Assembly (NCBI RefSeq): GCF_016587435.1 | Contig: NZ_BNJJ01000004.1 | Coordinates: 62,001 to 126,000 of the forward strand | DNA from: Dictyobacter formicarum | GTDB lineage: Bacteria; Chloroflexota; Ktedonobacteria; Ktedonobacterales; Ktedonobacteraceae | Reading direction: 5' to 3' | DNA length: 64,000 nt | In this document: piece by piece, positions 1-7,932 of the stretch | How the letters are laid out: each line of letters opens with the position of its first letter | Numbering within the stretch: the stretch's first letter is position 1 | The notes under the pieces: model-generated | Databases searched by the model: none | Told to the model about the DNA's origin: nothing | What the model saw: only the letters and a program-made list of their open reading frames with translations | Position numbers and translations under genes: made by a program

Positions 1-223
1 CAGTCTCCAGGCCTGGATATATTACCTTGTTTAGTAATCACCACTGGTCTATGATGCTCTTTTGTGTTCGTGCCGTCTCCTCCTTTTGGATGATTGGAAA
101 GAGAAAGTCTAGCCATTATAAATGCTCTTTTTGGGCGATGACAGCCTGTATTTATGTGATTTACACTGAACGTATTCGATGTACCCTATCAGGCAGTCGT
201 CTGTTGGAGAAAGGAAGCGTTCG
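1..223. other. 5' flank of the ABC-2 permease; no gene seen
   Basis: No convincing coding region is visible. A reading frame on the + strand runs through this stretch into the permease, but it has no ribosome binding site of its own and no recognisable protein. The partner ATPase that an ABC-2 permease normally has must lie upstream of the window, if it exists. Confidence 0.4.
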
Positions 224-1159
224 ATGGCACAACGACTTTCGGAGCCAGGGATAAATGCTGCTACCTCTGATGTGTTTGTTCATGGTTGGCTGGCACAAAC
301 CTGGCAATTGGTTCTGTGGAATCTCTTTCACCTGCGGCGACGGGGTATGTCCAGATGGTTGTCCAGCCTCTTTTTTGGTGGTTATGCTCTTCTATTGCTA
401 CTGACTATTATTTCCCACATGCTACTGGCGCACAGTTCGACTCCGAGAGTGGGCGCTGATCCTATTGTCGCTTTGGCCTTTCCTGGTTCTTTACAATTTG
501 CTCTAGGCTACCTGGGCTTGCTGGCGCCGATCTTTCTTTGCATTGTGGCGGGGACCCTGGTCGGGGGCGATTATACTTATGGTATGCATAACCAGATGCT
601 GACGCGCGGTCTAGGTCGAGGCCAGGTCTTTACTGCCCAGGTTGCGGCCCTGGCATTGGTGGCTTTGCTGGCGGTCGGTTTTGTCATGCTCATCTCTACA
701 CTGCTTGGATTTTTGATTGGCCCTCTTTTTGGTTTGCGACCCGTTTTGTTAGCTCCCTTCGGCTGGTTAGGCTTTGTTCTAACCTGGTTGACGCAATCTT
801 TACGTTATTTTATCTATATGCTCATCGCTGTGCTGGCCGCGACCATTGGCCGTTCTGCTATTGCTGGTATAGGCTTTTCTGTTGGCTACGTCTTCATAGA
901 ATTTTTGGCCACCAATATACTTTTTAGCCTGGTTGGAGGATTAAGCGCTCCTATTGGCCGGGCTATTGTTGCCTTTGTTAGCAATCTTCCAGGTACCGTC
1001 TCCAATTCACTCAACACGTACGCTACCACGCTGATTGCCGGTCAGCCTATGCCTGATCTTGATCAGCTACCTTTGCAGCTTTTCTTGACGCTGATGTATA
1101 GCGTCATCCTGATTGCTCTTAGCTACCTTATCTACCAACATAGCGATATCTTTGATTGA
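224..1159 (+). CDS. ABC-2 type transporter permease
   Basis: Integral membrane protein of about 311 residues, likely the membrane half of an ABC exporter. Six hydrophobic segments are visible: one after a basic stretch (RRRGMSRW) near residue 35, then segments around residues 90-115, 140-170, 185-205, 215-240 and a last one at the C-terminus (LILMYSVILIALSYLIYQ-like). The first half has the charged G-G-D-Y-T-Y-G turn after the second or third helix that is common in ABC-2 permeases. The ATG at 224 is preferred over the upstream 179 start because GGAGAAAGG lies 9-17 bases before it. No ATPase partner follows; it would have to be upstream of the window. Substrate unknown. Confidence 0.7.
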   Translation: MAQRLSEPGINAATSDVFVHGWLAQTWQLVLWNLFHLRRRGMSRWLSSLFFGGYALLLLLTIISHMLLAHSSTPRVGADPIVALAFPGSLQFALGYLGLLAPIFLCIVAGTLVGGDYTYGMHNQMLTRGLGRGQVFTAQVAALALVALLAVGFVMLISTLLGFLIGPLFGLRPVLLAPFGWLGFVLTWLTQSLRYFIYMLIAVLAATIGRSAIAGIGFSVGYVFIEFLATNILFSLVGGLSAPIGRAIVAFVSNLPGTVSNSLNTYATTLIAGQPMPDLDQLPLQLFLTLMYSVILIALSYLIYQHSDIFD

Positions 1160-1283
1160 TTTCTCCTGGTTACATACAATATGTGCAATATGCAATAAGT
1201 GGATATTTCGATATAAAAACATTTTAATGACTTATTAATGATAAAATACGTATTCGCATGCAATAAAGCGCTATAATCATCCT

Positions 1284-1320
1284 ATGTGGCTTTAGATATT
1301 AGAAAAGCAGAAAGCCACAT
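1284..1320 (+). repeat. 5' leader hairpin before the WD40 gene
   Basis: A perfect 10 bp inverted repeat (ATGTGGCTTT / AAAGCCACAT, loop 17 nt) ends directly before the AAGGAAGG ribosome binding site at 1321-1328. It could mask or stabilise the translation start region; function is inferred only from position. Confidence 0.5.
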
Positions 1321-1337
1321 AAGGAAGGTACAAATTG

Positions 1338-2429
1338 ATGCAAATTTATCTGAAGAGTTTTAAATATACTTCTCCTGTTCGTCTATCGCGCCGTTCGCTA
1401 TGCCTGGCGAGCCTGGGATTGATATCAACGGGCCTGACCCTCAATATCAGGCATATGGTGGGCTATGCTGCTTCCCCGGATAATCATTTGCTGCTGACGC
1501 GCCAGAATAACTATAGCAGTGCGCTGGCCTGGTCTCATGATGGTAGCTGGATCGTTTCGGGAGGCGTGGGGTCTCCTGTTGAGATTTGGGATGCTACCAC
1601 TGGAAAGACACGGGTTGGCCTGGCGGCTAAAGATGGTGTGCTGCTCGATTGCTCTCCTGACGGCCACCACGTTGTCACGGCTGGTGGCATTGAGACTGCT
1701 GATGCGTCTAGCTCTACGGCGGGATTGCCACAGTCCTTTTCTGAGGTTGTGATATGGGATGTCGCTACTGGTGCGCGATTGGTTACTTATAATGGCATGT
1801 CATATGTCAATGCGGTGGCCTGGTCGCCTGACGGTACGCGTATTGCCCTGGCTGGCAGCGATGCAACCGGTGCTACGATCCATGTTTGTGATGCGCAGGC
1901 AGGTACATTGTTGCTGGCTTATCGGCAGCATGTGGCTTCGCGCCTGGCCTGGTCGCCAGATAGCCGTTTGGTTGTCTCGAGTATCGATAGTATTATTGGA
2001 GGCGTTTTCACACGTACGACGCGGGTCTGGAATAGTACCACTGGCCACGACTATCTGGTGTTGAATAATAGCGCTAATGCCTTATCCTGGTCTCCCAATG
2101 GTGCTCTGATTGCCTGTGGTGATGCGGAGGTGGTTTCACTCCGTGATGCGCGAACAGGAGCCGTTACCTCTTCATATACAACCAACAGCGGAGGGACACC
2201 AATCCTGGGTGTGGCCTGGTCCCCCGATGGTCGTTTTATCGCCTGTGTTGGTGGTAGTCCACAATTCCCCGACCCCAAAGGTTTTGTGCAGGTACGGGAG
2301 TTAGCCACCGGTCAGGTCACTTCTTACCATGGGCACAAGCTTACCGTGGCTGCTTTAGCCTGGTCTCCTGGCAGCGATCGTCTGGTTACCAGTTCTTATG
2401 ATGGAACGATTCGCGTCTGGCATATCTAA
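1338..2429 (+). CDS. Secreted WD40-repeat beta-propeller protein
   Basis: A 363-residue protein with an N-terminal export signal (basic start, SRRSLCLASLG then hydrophobic run, which resembles a twin-arginine Tat signal) followed by seven WD40-type repeats. Each repeat shows an A-W-S-P-D-G core and most end in W/R-D-x-x-T-G, e.g. AWSPDGTRIALAG, AWSPDSRLVVSS, SWSPNGALIACG, and a final TIRVWHI. Seven repeats fit one closed seven-bladed propeller. It has no enzymatic domain, so it is probably an extracellular protein-interaction scaffold. An in-frame TTG lies one codon upstream, but the ATG at 1338 sits at better distance from AAGGAAGG. It stands alone between two large intergenic regions. Confidence 0.8.
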   Translation: MQIYLKSFKYTSPVRLSRRSLCLASLGLISTGLTLNIRHMVGYAASPDNHLLLTRQNNYSSALAWSHDGSWIVSGGVGSPVEIWDATTGKTRVGLAAKDGVLLDCSPDGHHVVTAGGIETADASSSTAGLPQSFSEVVIWDVATGARLVTYNGMSYVNAVAWSPDGTRIALAGSDATGATIHVCDAQAGTLLLAYRQHVASRLAWSPDSRLVVSSIDSIIGGVFTRTTRVWNSTTGHDYLVLNNSANALSWSPNGALIACGDAEVVSLRDARTGAVTSSYTTNSGGTPILGVAWSPDGRFIACVGGSPQFPDPKGFVQVRELATGQVTSYHGHKLTVAALAWSPGSDRLVTSSYDGTIRVWHI

Positions 2430-2656
2430 TCAGCGGCACTGCAGTGAGCCCTGTTCATACTCCTTTATGCGGAAACGGCTAAGAATCATCATTGATGTGT
2501 TCTAGCTGTTTTTCTTTATACTCCTCTGTACCTGTTACCGAGACTTAGTACCGTGTGGTATCATTTTTATGGTACCTTGAATGGGTGCTTGCCTGGACAT
2601 CAAGCAGGTTTACGCATAAACTTTCGCACCATTGAGCTTAAAATGTAGTCCATGTA

Positions 2657-2695
2657 GTGTTGCACAAAGTGCTCAATGCGCACTTTGCGCAACAC
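2657..2695. terminator. Long stem-loop downstream of the WD40 gene
   Basis: Arms of 16 bp (2657-2672 and 2680-2695, GTGTTGCACAAAGTGC with one A-C mismatch) around a 7 nt loop. It is placed after the WD40 gene without a U tract, so a terminator or RNA 3'-end stabiliser role is inferred. Confidence 0.5.
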
Positions 2696-2708
2696 TGAAT
2701 AAAAAGGA

Positions 2709-2733
2709 CTCGGGCGCGGATGCGCCCGTCTGC
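2709..2733. repeat. GC-rich palindromic repeat, copy 1
   Basis: Contains CGGGCGCGGATGCGCCCG (7 bp stem, GGAT loop) followed by TCTGC. The same core returns at 7870-7887 and, in inverted orientation with one change, at 7715-7742. All copies are intergenic. Confidence 0.6.
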
Positions 2734-2912
2734 AAATCTCAGATGGCATCACAAGTTACCTTTATTTTTATATGAGAGAGCCGATTAAATATAGACGAGT
2801 ATCGATATTTTTTCGGGGTTATTTTGTCGTAGACAAGCATTTGTTTTGTCACTGACTGTTAGAATGAAGTGTGCTGTTTTTGACAGCATTTATCGAAAGG
2901 TTGCGCTTAATC

Positions 2913-3935
2913 ATGTTACTGGCTGGTGACATTGGAGGAACCAAAACCAATCTGGCTTTATATGCCTCGAAAGAGGACATTCGCACGCCAATACGGGAAG
3001 GAACATTGCCAAGTGCGCAGTATGCTACGCTGGCTGCCCTGGTTAATGACTTTTTAAAGAAGATCGATCTTCCTGACGTAACTATTGACCGGGCTGTCTT
3101 TGGGGTAGCAGGACCAGTGGTAGGAGGCAAGGCGAAGATAACCAATTTGCCCTGGCATATGGAAGAAAAGCAATTGCAGCAGACGTTGAATATTCCTTCT
3201 GTGACATTGCTGAATGACCTGGCTGCGATGGCAACGGCTATTCCTCTTTTGCTTCCATCTGATCTGCACACGCTCAATGCGGGAAAGCCGGCCAAGCATG
3301 GGACCCTGGCCGTGGTTGCTCCTGGCACTGGTTTGGGTGAGGCAATTTTGACCTGGGATGGTGCTCATTATCGTGTTCATCCTTCCGAGGGTGGGCATGT
3401 CGATTTTGCCCCTACAACTCCCTTTGAGGTTGGCCTGCTGGTTTACTTGCTCGAACGTATGAAGCATGTAAGCTATGAACATGTGTGTTCGGGCATTGGT
3501 TTACCAAATATTTATGCCTATACCAAGGCATCAGGTATGTTCGATGAACCCCGTTGGTTGTCGGAAAAGTTATCCCAGGTGAAAGATGTGACACCTGTGG
3601 TTGTTCAATCTGCCATGGCCCCTAGAATGGCCGAGGCTGACTCGGAAGCAGAGGGTGGCTATGCAACTATCTGTGCTGCAACTGTCAAGGTTTTTGCATC
3701 TATTCTGGCCGCCGAAGCTGGAAATATGGCTTTAAAAACGTTGGCAACTGGTGGCGTCTATCTGGGTGGTGGTTTGCCTCCTCGTATTCTACCGTTCTTA
3801 GAAGACCACGAGTTTATCCGTACCTTCCAGAATAAAGGCCGCTTCTCCGAAATGCTCACCGACGTACCCGTACATGTTATCTTAAATAGTAAAGTAGGTT
3901 TGATTGGAGCCGCCTCATTTGGCTTTGATTTATAA
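2913..3935 (+). CDS. glk: Glucokinase
   Basis: Phosphorylates glucose to glucose 6-phosphate with ATP in the cytoplasm. The 340-residue protein opens with the phosphate-binding motif LLAGDIGGTKTNLALY, then has LLNDLAAMA, the GTGLGEAIL loop, EGGHVDFAP (substrate-side acid and histidine) and a C-terminal GGVYLGGGLPPRILPFL segment. This order and length match the Glk (PF02685) family rather than ROK kinases. The ATG at 2913 is used because the catalytic domain begins directly there and GAAAGG lies 14-19 bases upstream; an upstream in-frame ATG at 2871 would only add a hydrophobic tail. It is convergent with the aldo-keto reductase. Confidence 0.9.
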   Translation: MLLAGDIGGTKTNLALYASKEDIRTPIREGTLPSAQYATLAALVNDFLKKIDLPDVTIDRAVFGVAGPVVGGKAKITNLPWHMEEKQLQQTLNIPSVTLLNDLAAMATAIPLLLPSDLHTLNAGKPAKHGTLAVVAPGTGLGEAILTWDGAHYRVHPSEGGHVDFAPTTPFEVGLLVYLLERMKHVSYEHVCSGIGLPNIYAYTKASGMFDEPRWLSEKLSQVKDVTPVVVQSAMAPRMAEADSEAEGGYATICAATVKVFASILAAEAGNMALKTLATGGVYLGGGLPPRILPFLEDHEFIRTFQNKGRFSEMLTDVPVHVILNSKVGLIGAASFGFDL

Positions 3936-3970
3936 TCTCTAGCTTTTTTCTTTTCTCTTAAATAAAACGT

Positions 3971-4004
3971 GTCGCTCCCTTGCGCACGTGCGCAAGGGAG
4001 CGAC
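3971..4004. terminator. Perfect palindrome between convergent genes
   Basis: A 17 bp perfect inverted repeat with no spacer (GTCGCTCCCTTGCGCAC and its complement) lies between glk (+) and the aldo-keto reductase (-). T-rich DNA flanks both sides, so it could serve as a bidirectional terminator. Confidence 0.6.
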
Positions 4005-4029
4005 AACATATAATAAAAACAACGTTTGT

Positions 4030-5040
4030 TTAAAATGTGCACGGCACAATTTCGTTGATTTTTTTGAGCTCTTCATCGCTGAAATCGAGGTTCTTTAATG
4101 CAGCGACGTTTTCATCGATCTGTTCGACTTTGGAGGCTCCAATCAAGACACTGGTGACGGCCGGAAGACGCAGATTCCAGGCCAGAGCCATCTGGGCCAG
4201 AGTCTGTCCGCGTTCTTTCGCAATGGCGTTCAAACGATTCAGTTTGTCCAGTGTCTCTCCTTGCACCACGTCCTCGTTGTTTTTGCGACCCCACCAGGCC
4301 GCCGCACGCGAGTCTGCGGGCAGGTTGCCGCCGAGATACTTGTCACTCAAGAGTCCCTGCGCCAGCGGACTAAAGGTGATCGCACCTATACCGTTGCGAA
4401 CGGTATGATCGAATAGATTGTGTTCACACCGTCGGTTGAGCAAATTATAGCAAGGCTGATGGATGGTAATTGGTGTTAGCCCCATTTGTTTCGTGACTTG
4501 CACAGCCTGTTCCAGGTGGTCTCCTGGAAAGTTACTGACGCCCACGTACAGCGCCTTTCCCTGGCGCACAATCAGATCCAGAGCGGCCATTGTTTCTTCC
4601 AGCGGCGTTTCAGGATCGGGGCGGTGGGCATAGAAAATATCTACATATTCCAGACCCAGGCGCTTGAGGGATTGATCCAGGCTGGCTACCAGGTATTTCT
4701 TGGACAGACCATCACCATAGGGTCCCGGCCACATGTAGTAGCCAGCTTTGCTGGAAATAATTAACTCATCGCGGGGCATATCTTTTAACACTTTGCCGAC
4801 GACTTTTTCCGCATTGCCCGGTGGGCGTCCATAGTTATTGGCCAGATCGAAGTGCGTGATGCCTAGATCGAAGGCGCGATAGAGACAGGCACGTGCGATC
4901 TCTTCGCCGCGATATCCTCCAAAGGTTTCCCAGGCTCCCAGCGAAATCGCTGGCAACTGCAATCCTGAACGACCAGAGCGGCGATAGAGCATACTATCAT
5001 ACCGGTTTTCAGCGAACTGGTATGCATCCTGTTCTGACAT
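4030..5040 (-). CDS. gpr: Aldo/keto reductase, L-glyceraldehyde 3-phosphate reductase type
   Basis: NADPH-dependent oxidoreductase of about 336 residues, cytosolic. The match to the E. coli YghZ (AKR14) group is close: LYRRSGRSGLQLPAISLG, FDLGITHFDLANNYGRPPGNAE (catalytic Asp and Tyr), IISSKAGYYMWPGPYG (Lys), YVDIFYAHRPDP (His), and the cofactor segments FSPLAQGLLSDKYL and VTSVLIGASKVEQI. All four catalytic residues D, Y, K and H are in place. The ATG at 5040 has AAAGAGA at suitable distance; another ATG lies two codons upstream at 5046. Probable role: detoxifying L-glyceraldehyde 3-phosphate or other aldehydes. It shares its strand with the ThuA-like gene upstream but a terminator lies between. 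Confidence 0.88.
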   Translation of the reverse strand: MSEQDAYQFAENRYDSMLYRRSGRSGLQLPAISLGAWETFGGYRGEEIARACLYRAFDLGITHFDLANNYGRPPGNAEKVVGKVLKDMPRDELIISSKAGYYMWPGPYGDGLSKKYLVASLDQSLKRLGLEYVDIFYAHRPDPETPLEETMAALDLIVRQGKALYVGVSNFPGDHLEQAVQVTKQMGLTPITIHQPCYNLLNRRCEHNLFDHTVRNGIGAITFSPLAQGLLSDKYLGGNLPADSRAAAWWGRKNNEDVVQGETLDKLNRLNAIAKERGQTLAQMALAWNLRLPAVTSVLIGASKVEQIDENVAALKNLDFSDEELKKINEIVPCTF

Positions 5041-5128
5041 GTACATTCTCTTTCTTATTCAACTATGAAATATACTTTTCCGCTGTCTTCCAATAACATC
5101 CTCAAGGATGAGATATAAAGTACGACGG

Positions 5129-5172
5129 AAAAAGCCCCTGGTATGCTGTCATCCATGGACCAGGGACTTTTT
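5129..5172 (-). terminator. Rho-independent terminator after the ThuA-like gene
   Basis: A 14 bp stem (AAAAAGCCCCTGGT at 5129-5142 against ACCAGGGACTTTTT at 5159-5172, one C-A mismatch) with a 16 nt loop. The A and T tracts at the two ends give a U tail on either strand; it sits just beyond the ThuA-like stop at 5193. Confidence 0.8.
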
Positions 5173-5192
5173 TCTCGGCTTTTACGAGGCAA

Positions 5193-5912
5193 TTATTTCT
5201 CCAGGGCTGGTGTGTTGCCGCGAATCAACTTGCGAGTCGCCGTCGGGTTGGCCCAACGCACTGCGTTGCTGATAACGAGCTGGACCTCTGGATGATGGTA
5301 GGTAGGAAGAGTCTCATGGCCGGGACGGAAATAGAAAATTTTGCCCTGTCCACGGGTGTAGCAGCAACCGCTACGGAAGACTTCTCCGCCGGTGAACCAG
5401 CTGACAAAGACCAGCGTGTCTGGCTCAGGAATACCAAATGGTTCGCCATACATTTCTTCGTGTTCGATTTCAATGTAATCGCCGATACCTTCGGTGATAG
5501 GATGGCCGGGTGCAACTACCCACAGGCGCTCTTTGTCATTGGTCTCACGCCATTTGAGATTACAATCTGTGCCGAGTAGTTTCTTAAAGATCTTGGAGAA
5601 GTGGCCTGAATGTAAGACAACCAGTCCCATTCCATCCAGTACGCGCTGATGTACTTTCTCGACAATTTCGTCGCGTACCTCTCCGTGGGCCATGTGACCC
5701 CACCAGATCATTACATCGGTATTTTCCAGCACTTCGTCGGTTAATCCATGTTCTGGTTCATCCAGCGTAGCTGTGCGCACGGTGTAGCCCTTTTCGCTGA
5801 GCGCTTTGGCCAGTGTGCCATGGATACCCTCTGGATAAATCTTTGCTACCTCTGGCCATTTACGCTCGTGGCGATATTCGTTCCAGATGGTGACTCGGAT
5901 GTTTGCTGTCAT
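5193..5912 (-). CDS. ThuA-like (trehalose utilisation) protein
   Basis: A 239-residue protein of the ThuA family, which has a class I glutamine amidotransferase-like fold. Recognisable pieces are [10 protein letters not shown] at the N-terminus, [69 protein letters not shown] and [21 protein letters not shown] near the end. ThuA proteins accompany trehalose and other disaccharide catabolism, and this window also has a TreT-like enzyme, but direct function is not established. AAAGAGG stands 6 bases before the ATG. It lies upstream of the aldo-keto reductase on the same strand. Confidence 0.85.
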   Translation of the reverse strand: MTANIRVTIWNEYRHERKWPEVAKIYPEGIHGTLAKALSEKGYTVRTATLDEPEHGLTDEVLENTDVMIWWGHMAHGEVRDEIVEKVHQRVLDGMGLVVLHSGHFSKIFKKLLGTDCNLKWRETNDKERLWVVAPGHPITEGIGDYIEIEHEEMYGEPFGIPEPDTLVFVSWFTGGEVFRSGCCYTRGQGKIFYFRPGHETLPTYHHPEVQLVISNAVRWANPTATRKLIRGNTPALEK

Positions 5913-6254
5913 TGTATGCCTCTTTCTAGTCGTTACATTGGCATTGGTGTCGCCTCATTGGGATTTATCTATCTTGTTCGCGCCTTCAAACGAGATAGAT
6001 GAGATGGCTGACCACAGTTGTATCTCGGGGTAAGCACATCTTGTTCGTTTTTATTGTAACACGTGCCTCCTGAAATTGCATGGCGTTCAGGTCGTTTTTT
6101 CTTTTTTTTGTGCTCCCTTGATCGTATTTTTGATTTTGTTCATCGTTTTTTTTCACAAATTTCTCATGTTTTCTTTCTTGCATTTGGCCTCTGTTTGTAT
6201 GCTGATTATGTAATTCTATTTGAGTCATGATGTGCTTTATGAAGGGATGAGGTT
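5913..6254. other. T-rich divergent intergenic region
   Basis: A 342 bp spacer between the divergent ThuA-like gene and the anchored protein gene. It is strongly T-rich around 6090-6180 and must hold promoters for both sides. A minus-strand frame at 5986-6228 has no ribosome binding site and low-complexity content and was not accepted as a gene. Confidence 0.4.
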
Positions 6255-7706
6255 ATGAGTCAAATACAGGAAAAACCACCACAGAGAGAGTCTGAGCAAT
6301 CGTTGTGGCGGCGCTATAGAAACTCGAAAAAGGCCCGCCGGGCCACCGTCATTGCATTATATGTGTTGCCAGTGCTTGTGCTGGTGACATTGATGTTTAC
6401 CGTGTTCATTCGGCCTCCCTTTAATCCTAATGAGGGCAAGCCTGTGCCGGAACCGGTGGTGAAACACCATCAGCCAACTGCGCAACCTACGCCAGCGGGG
6501 CAGCGCATAAAAAATCTGGATACCATTGTGACTCAAGTACTCAATGATATGAATGCACATAGCTGGGATGAGCAGTTTCACACCACATTGATAAACTGGC
6601 GCAAAAGTGATGTCAATCAGGTAAACTGTAGCCCGGACCGTTGCGATCAGCGTGGGCATTCGACCCGCCGCGATAGTCTCAATGACTTGCGTATCCTGGA
6701 TAATATGTATTGGTATAAGGTCCGTCATCCTGACGATACGTCAATGAACCAGTATATTGCACGTATATTGCCGACCGCGCAGCGTGAGTGGGGACACACC
6801 GTTTTGAATAAGGGGTGGGTCTATTTCACTCTGTTGCATATGCGGGACTTTAGCCATAATACTGATTACTGGAATCATACCCTGATTGGTTGGGCAACCT
6901 CGGAGTACAAACGAATTGATCCCCAATTAGGTGTGCAACACGGTGAGGTGGATACTAGCGCAGGCGGCGGTAATGTCCATTTACAGGATGGCTACCGCGT
7001 GGATCACGCTCTGGAAACCAGCCTGGCTCTGGTCGATGCAGGAACACGCTTCCGGCATCCAGAATGGGTGACGGCCGGTAACAGGGGAGCCGAGGCCGTA
7101 ATTAAGCAGGCGTATAGCCATCAGTATCATCTCTTTGGACGCATCTATCTGCTGAAAGATTCACGCTTTGGCACGAACAAAATGCTGGATACGCAGGCGC
7201 GGATGGGCGAGACTGGCCAGGAGCTTGAAGCCCTGGTGAGGGCAGGAGCCTATACGCATAATCAAACCTATCTGGCGCTGGCTAAAGAGATGCTGGATAG
7301 TCTTGAGACCTCACCTTTACGCGATACTATCAATGGTGGCTTCCACTTTAAGCTCTACCTGGAACCTTACCAGGGCTATAATACAGGCTATGTAGATAAG
7401 AGCTTCAAAGAAGCCCGCCAGATGCACGTACTGATCGCTGTCCACCTGGCCAATCAGCTCTTTAATAATCGTTGGGCTGACATGGAGAAGGACCTTATTC
7501 AGGTCGCTACGCAGCGCCTGTTTTTGCCCGCACCGGTGCCTGGTTTTAGCTATCGTGTGCTCCCTAATGGCGATATGTACCCCTGCACTTCCTGCAAAGT
7601 AGCCCCTAAACTAGAAGACTGGGTCACCTCTGAGGCCGACAACATTAGCATCGAAGCTTTCCAGACCGTCCTCTCAAACCGTCAATGGCTCTTCCCCACT
7701 AAATAA
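6255..7706 (+). CDS. Membrane-anchored extracellular protein, probable alpha/alpha-toroid enzyme
   Basis: A 483-residue protein not assigned to a named family. A basic N-terminus (RRYRNSKKARR) is followed by one transmembrane segment (about residues 33-52) and a Pro-rich linker, so the rest is predicted outside the cell. The body is helical and rich in W, H and Y, with segments such as GWVYFTLLHMRDF, QDGYRVDHALETSLALVDAGTRF, ARMGETGQELEALVRAGAYT and FHFKLYLEPYQGYNTGYVD. The repeating helix-pair pattern with acidic and aromatic residues at helix ends resembles six-hairpin glycosidases, C5-epimerases or lyases; this is an inference from pattern only. A CPC-type pair (YPCTSCK) lies near the C-terminus. 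GATGAGG precedes the ATG. Confidence 0.65.
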   Translation: MSQIQEKPPQRESEQSLWRRYRNSKKARRATVIALYVLPVLVLVTLMFTVFIRPPFNPNEGKPVPEPVVKHHQPTAQPTPAGQRIKNLDTIVTQVLNDMNAHSWDEQFHTTLINWRKSDVNQVNCSPDRCDQRGHSTRRDSLNDLRILDNMYWYKVRHPDDTSMNQYIARILPTAQREWGHTVLNKGWVYFTLLHMRDFSHNTDYWNHTLIGWATSEYKRIDPQLGVQHGEVDTSAGGGNVHLQDGYRVDHALETSLALVDAGTRFRHPEWVTAGNRGAEAVIKQAYSHQYHLFGRIYLLKDSRFGTNKMLDTQARMGETGQELEALVRAGAYTHNQTYLALAKEMLDSLETSPLRDTINGGFHFKLYLEPYQGYNTGYVDKSFKEARQMHVLIAVHLANQLFNNRWADMEKDLIQVATQRLFLPAPVPGFSYRVLPNGDMYPCTSCKVAPKLEDWVTSEADNISIEAFQTVLSNRQWLFPTK

Positions 7707-7932
7707 CCCCTCGTGCGGACGGGTGCATCCGCGCCCGTCCGCTCCTTTTGCCAGTGCGGAAAGGAGCCGCAGCACAGGTGCTACACCTACTCCCATTAAA
7801 ATCCCTGCTTGTAAGGAACTGGAAAGGTGCCGCAGCACCTTTCCAGTTCCTTACAATAAAATAACCGCTCGGGCGCGGATGCGCCCGTCCGCAAAAGACC
7901 CCGGCGTTTCCCATCACCATGGGAAATGCCCC
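7707..7932. repeat. Cluster of four hairpins between convergent genes
   Basis: The 226 bp between the two convergent genes is almost wholly made of inverted repeats: 7715-7742 (12 bp stem, ATCC loop), 7811-7854 (perfect 20 bp stem, CGCA loop), 7868-7892 (CGGGCGC core) and 7903-7930 (12 bp stem, CACC loop). The first and third are inverted copies of the same GC-rich repeat. Some probably terminate transcription from both sides. Confidence 0.65.
7811..7854. terminator. Perfect 20 bp hairpin
   Basis: Arms 7811-7830 and 7835-7854 are exact complements with a 4 nt CGCA loop. Placed between two convergent genes, it is a candidate bidirectional terminator, although only short A/T runs flank it. Confidence 0.6.

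Larger units (their letters stand above)
2430..2912. other. Intergenic region with two hairpins
   Basis: A 483 bp gap between the WD40 gene and glk. It holds the 16 bp inverted repeat at 2657-2695 and a copy of the GC-rich CGGGCGC palindrome at 2709-2733, then AT-rich sequence that probably carries the glk promoter. No gene was seen. Confidence 0.5.

Noticed and set aside
1425..2308. Several minus- and other-frame reading frames inside the WD40 gene
   Set aside because: They lie opposite or out of frame with a clear seven-repeat protein and mirror its repetitive codons; no ribosome binding sites.
5986..6228. 80-residue minus-strand frame in the divergent spacer
   Set aside because: Low-complexity Lys/Gln/Asn content caused by the T-rich promoter DNA, no Shine-Dalgarno sequence, no recognisable protein.
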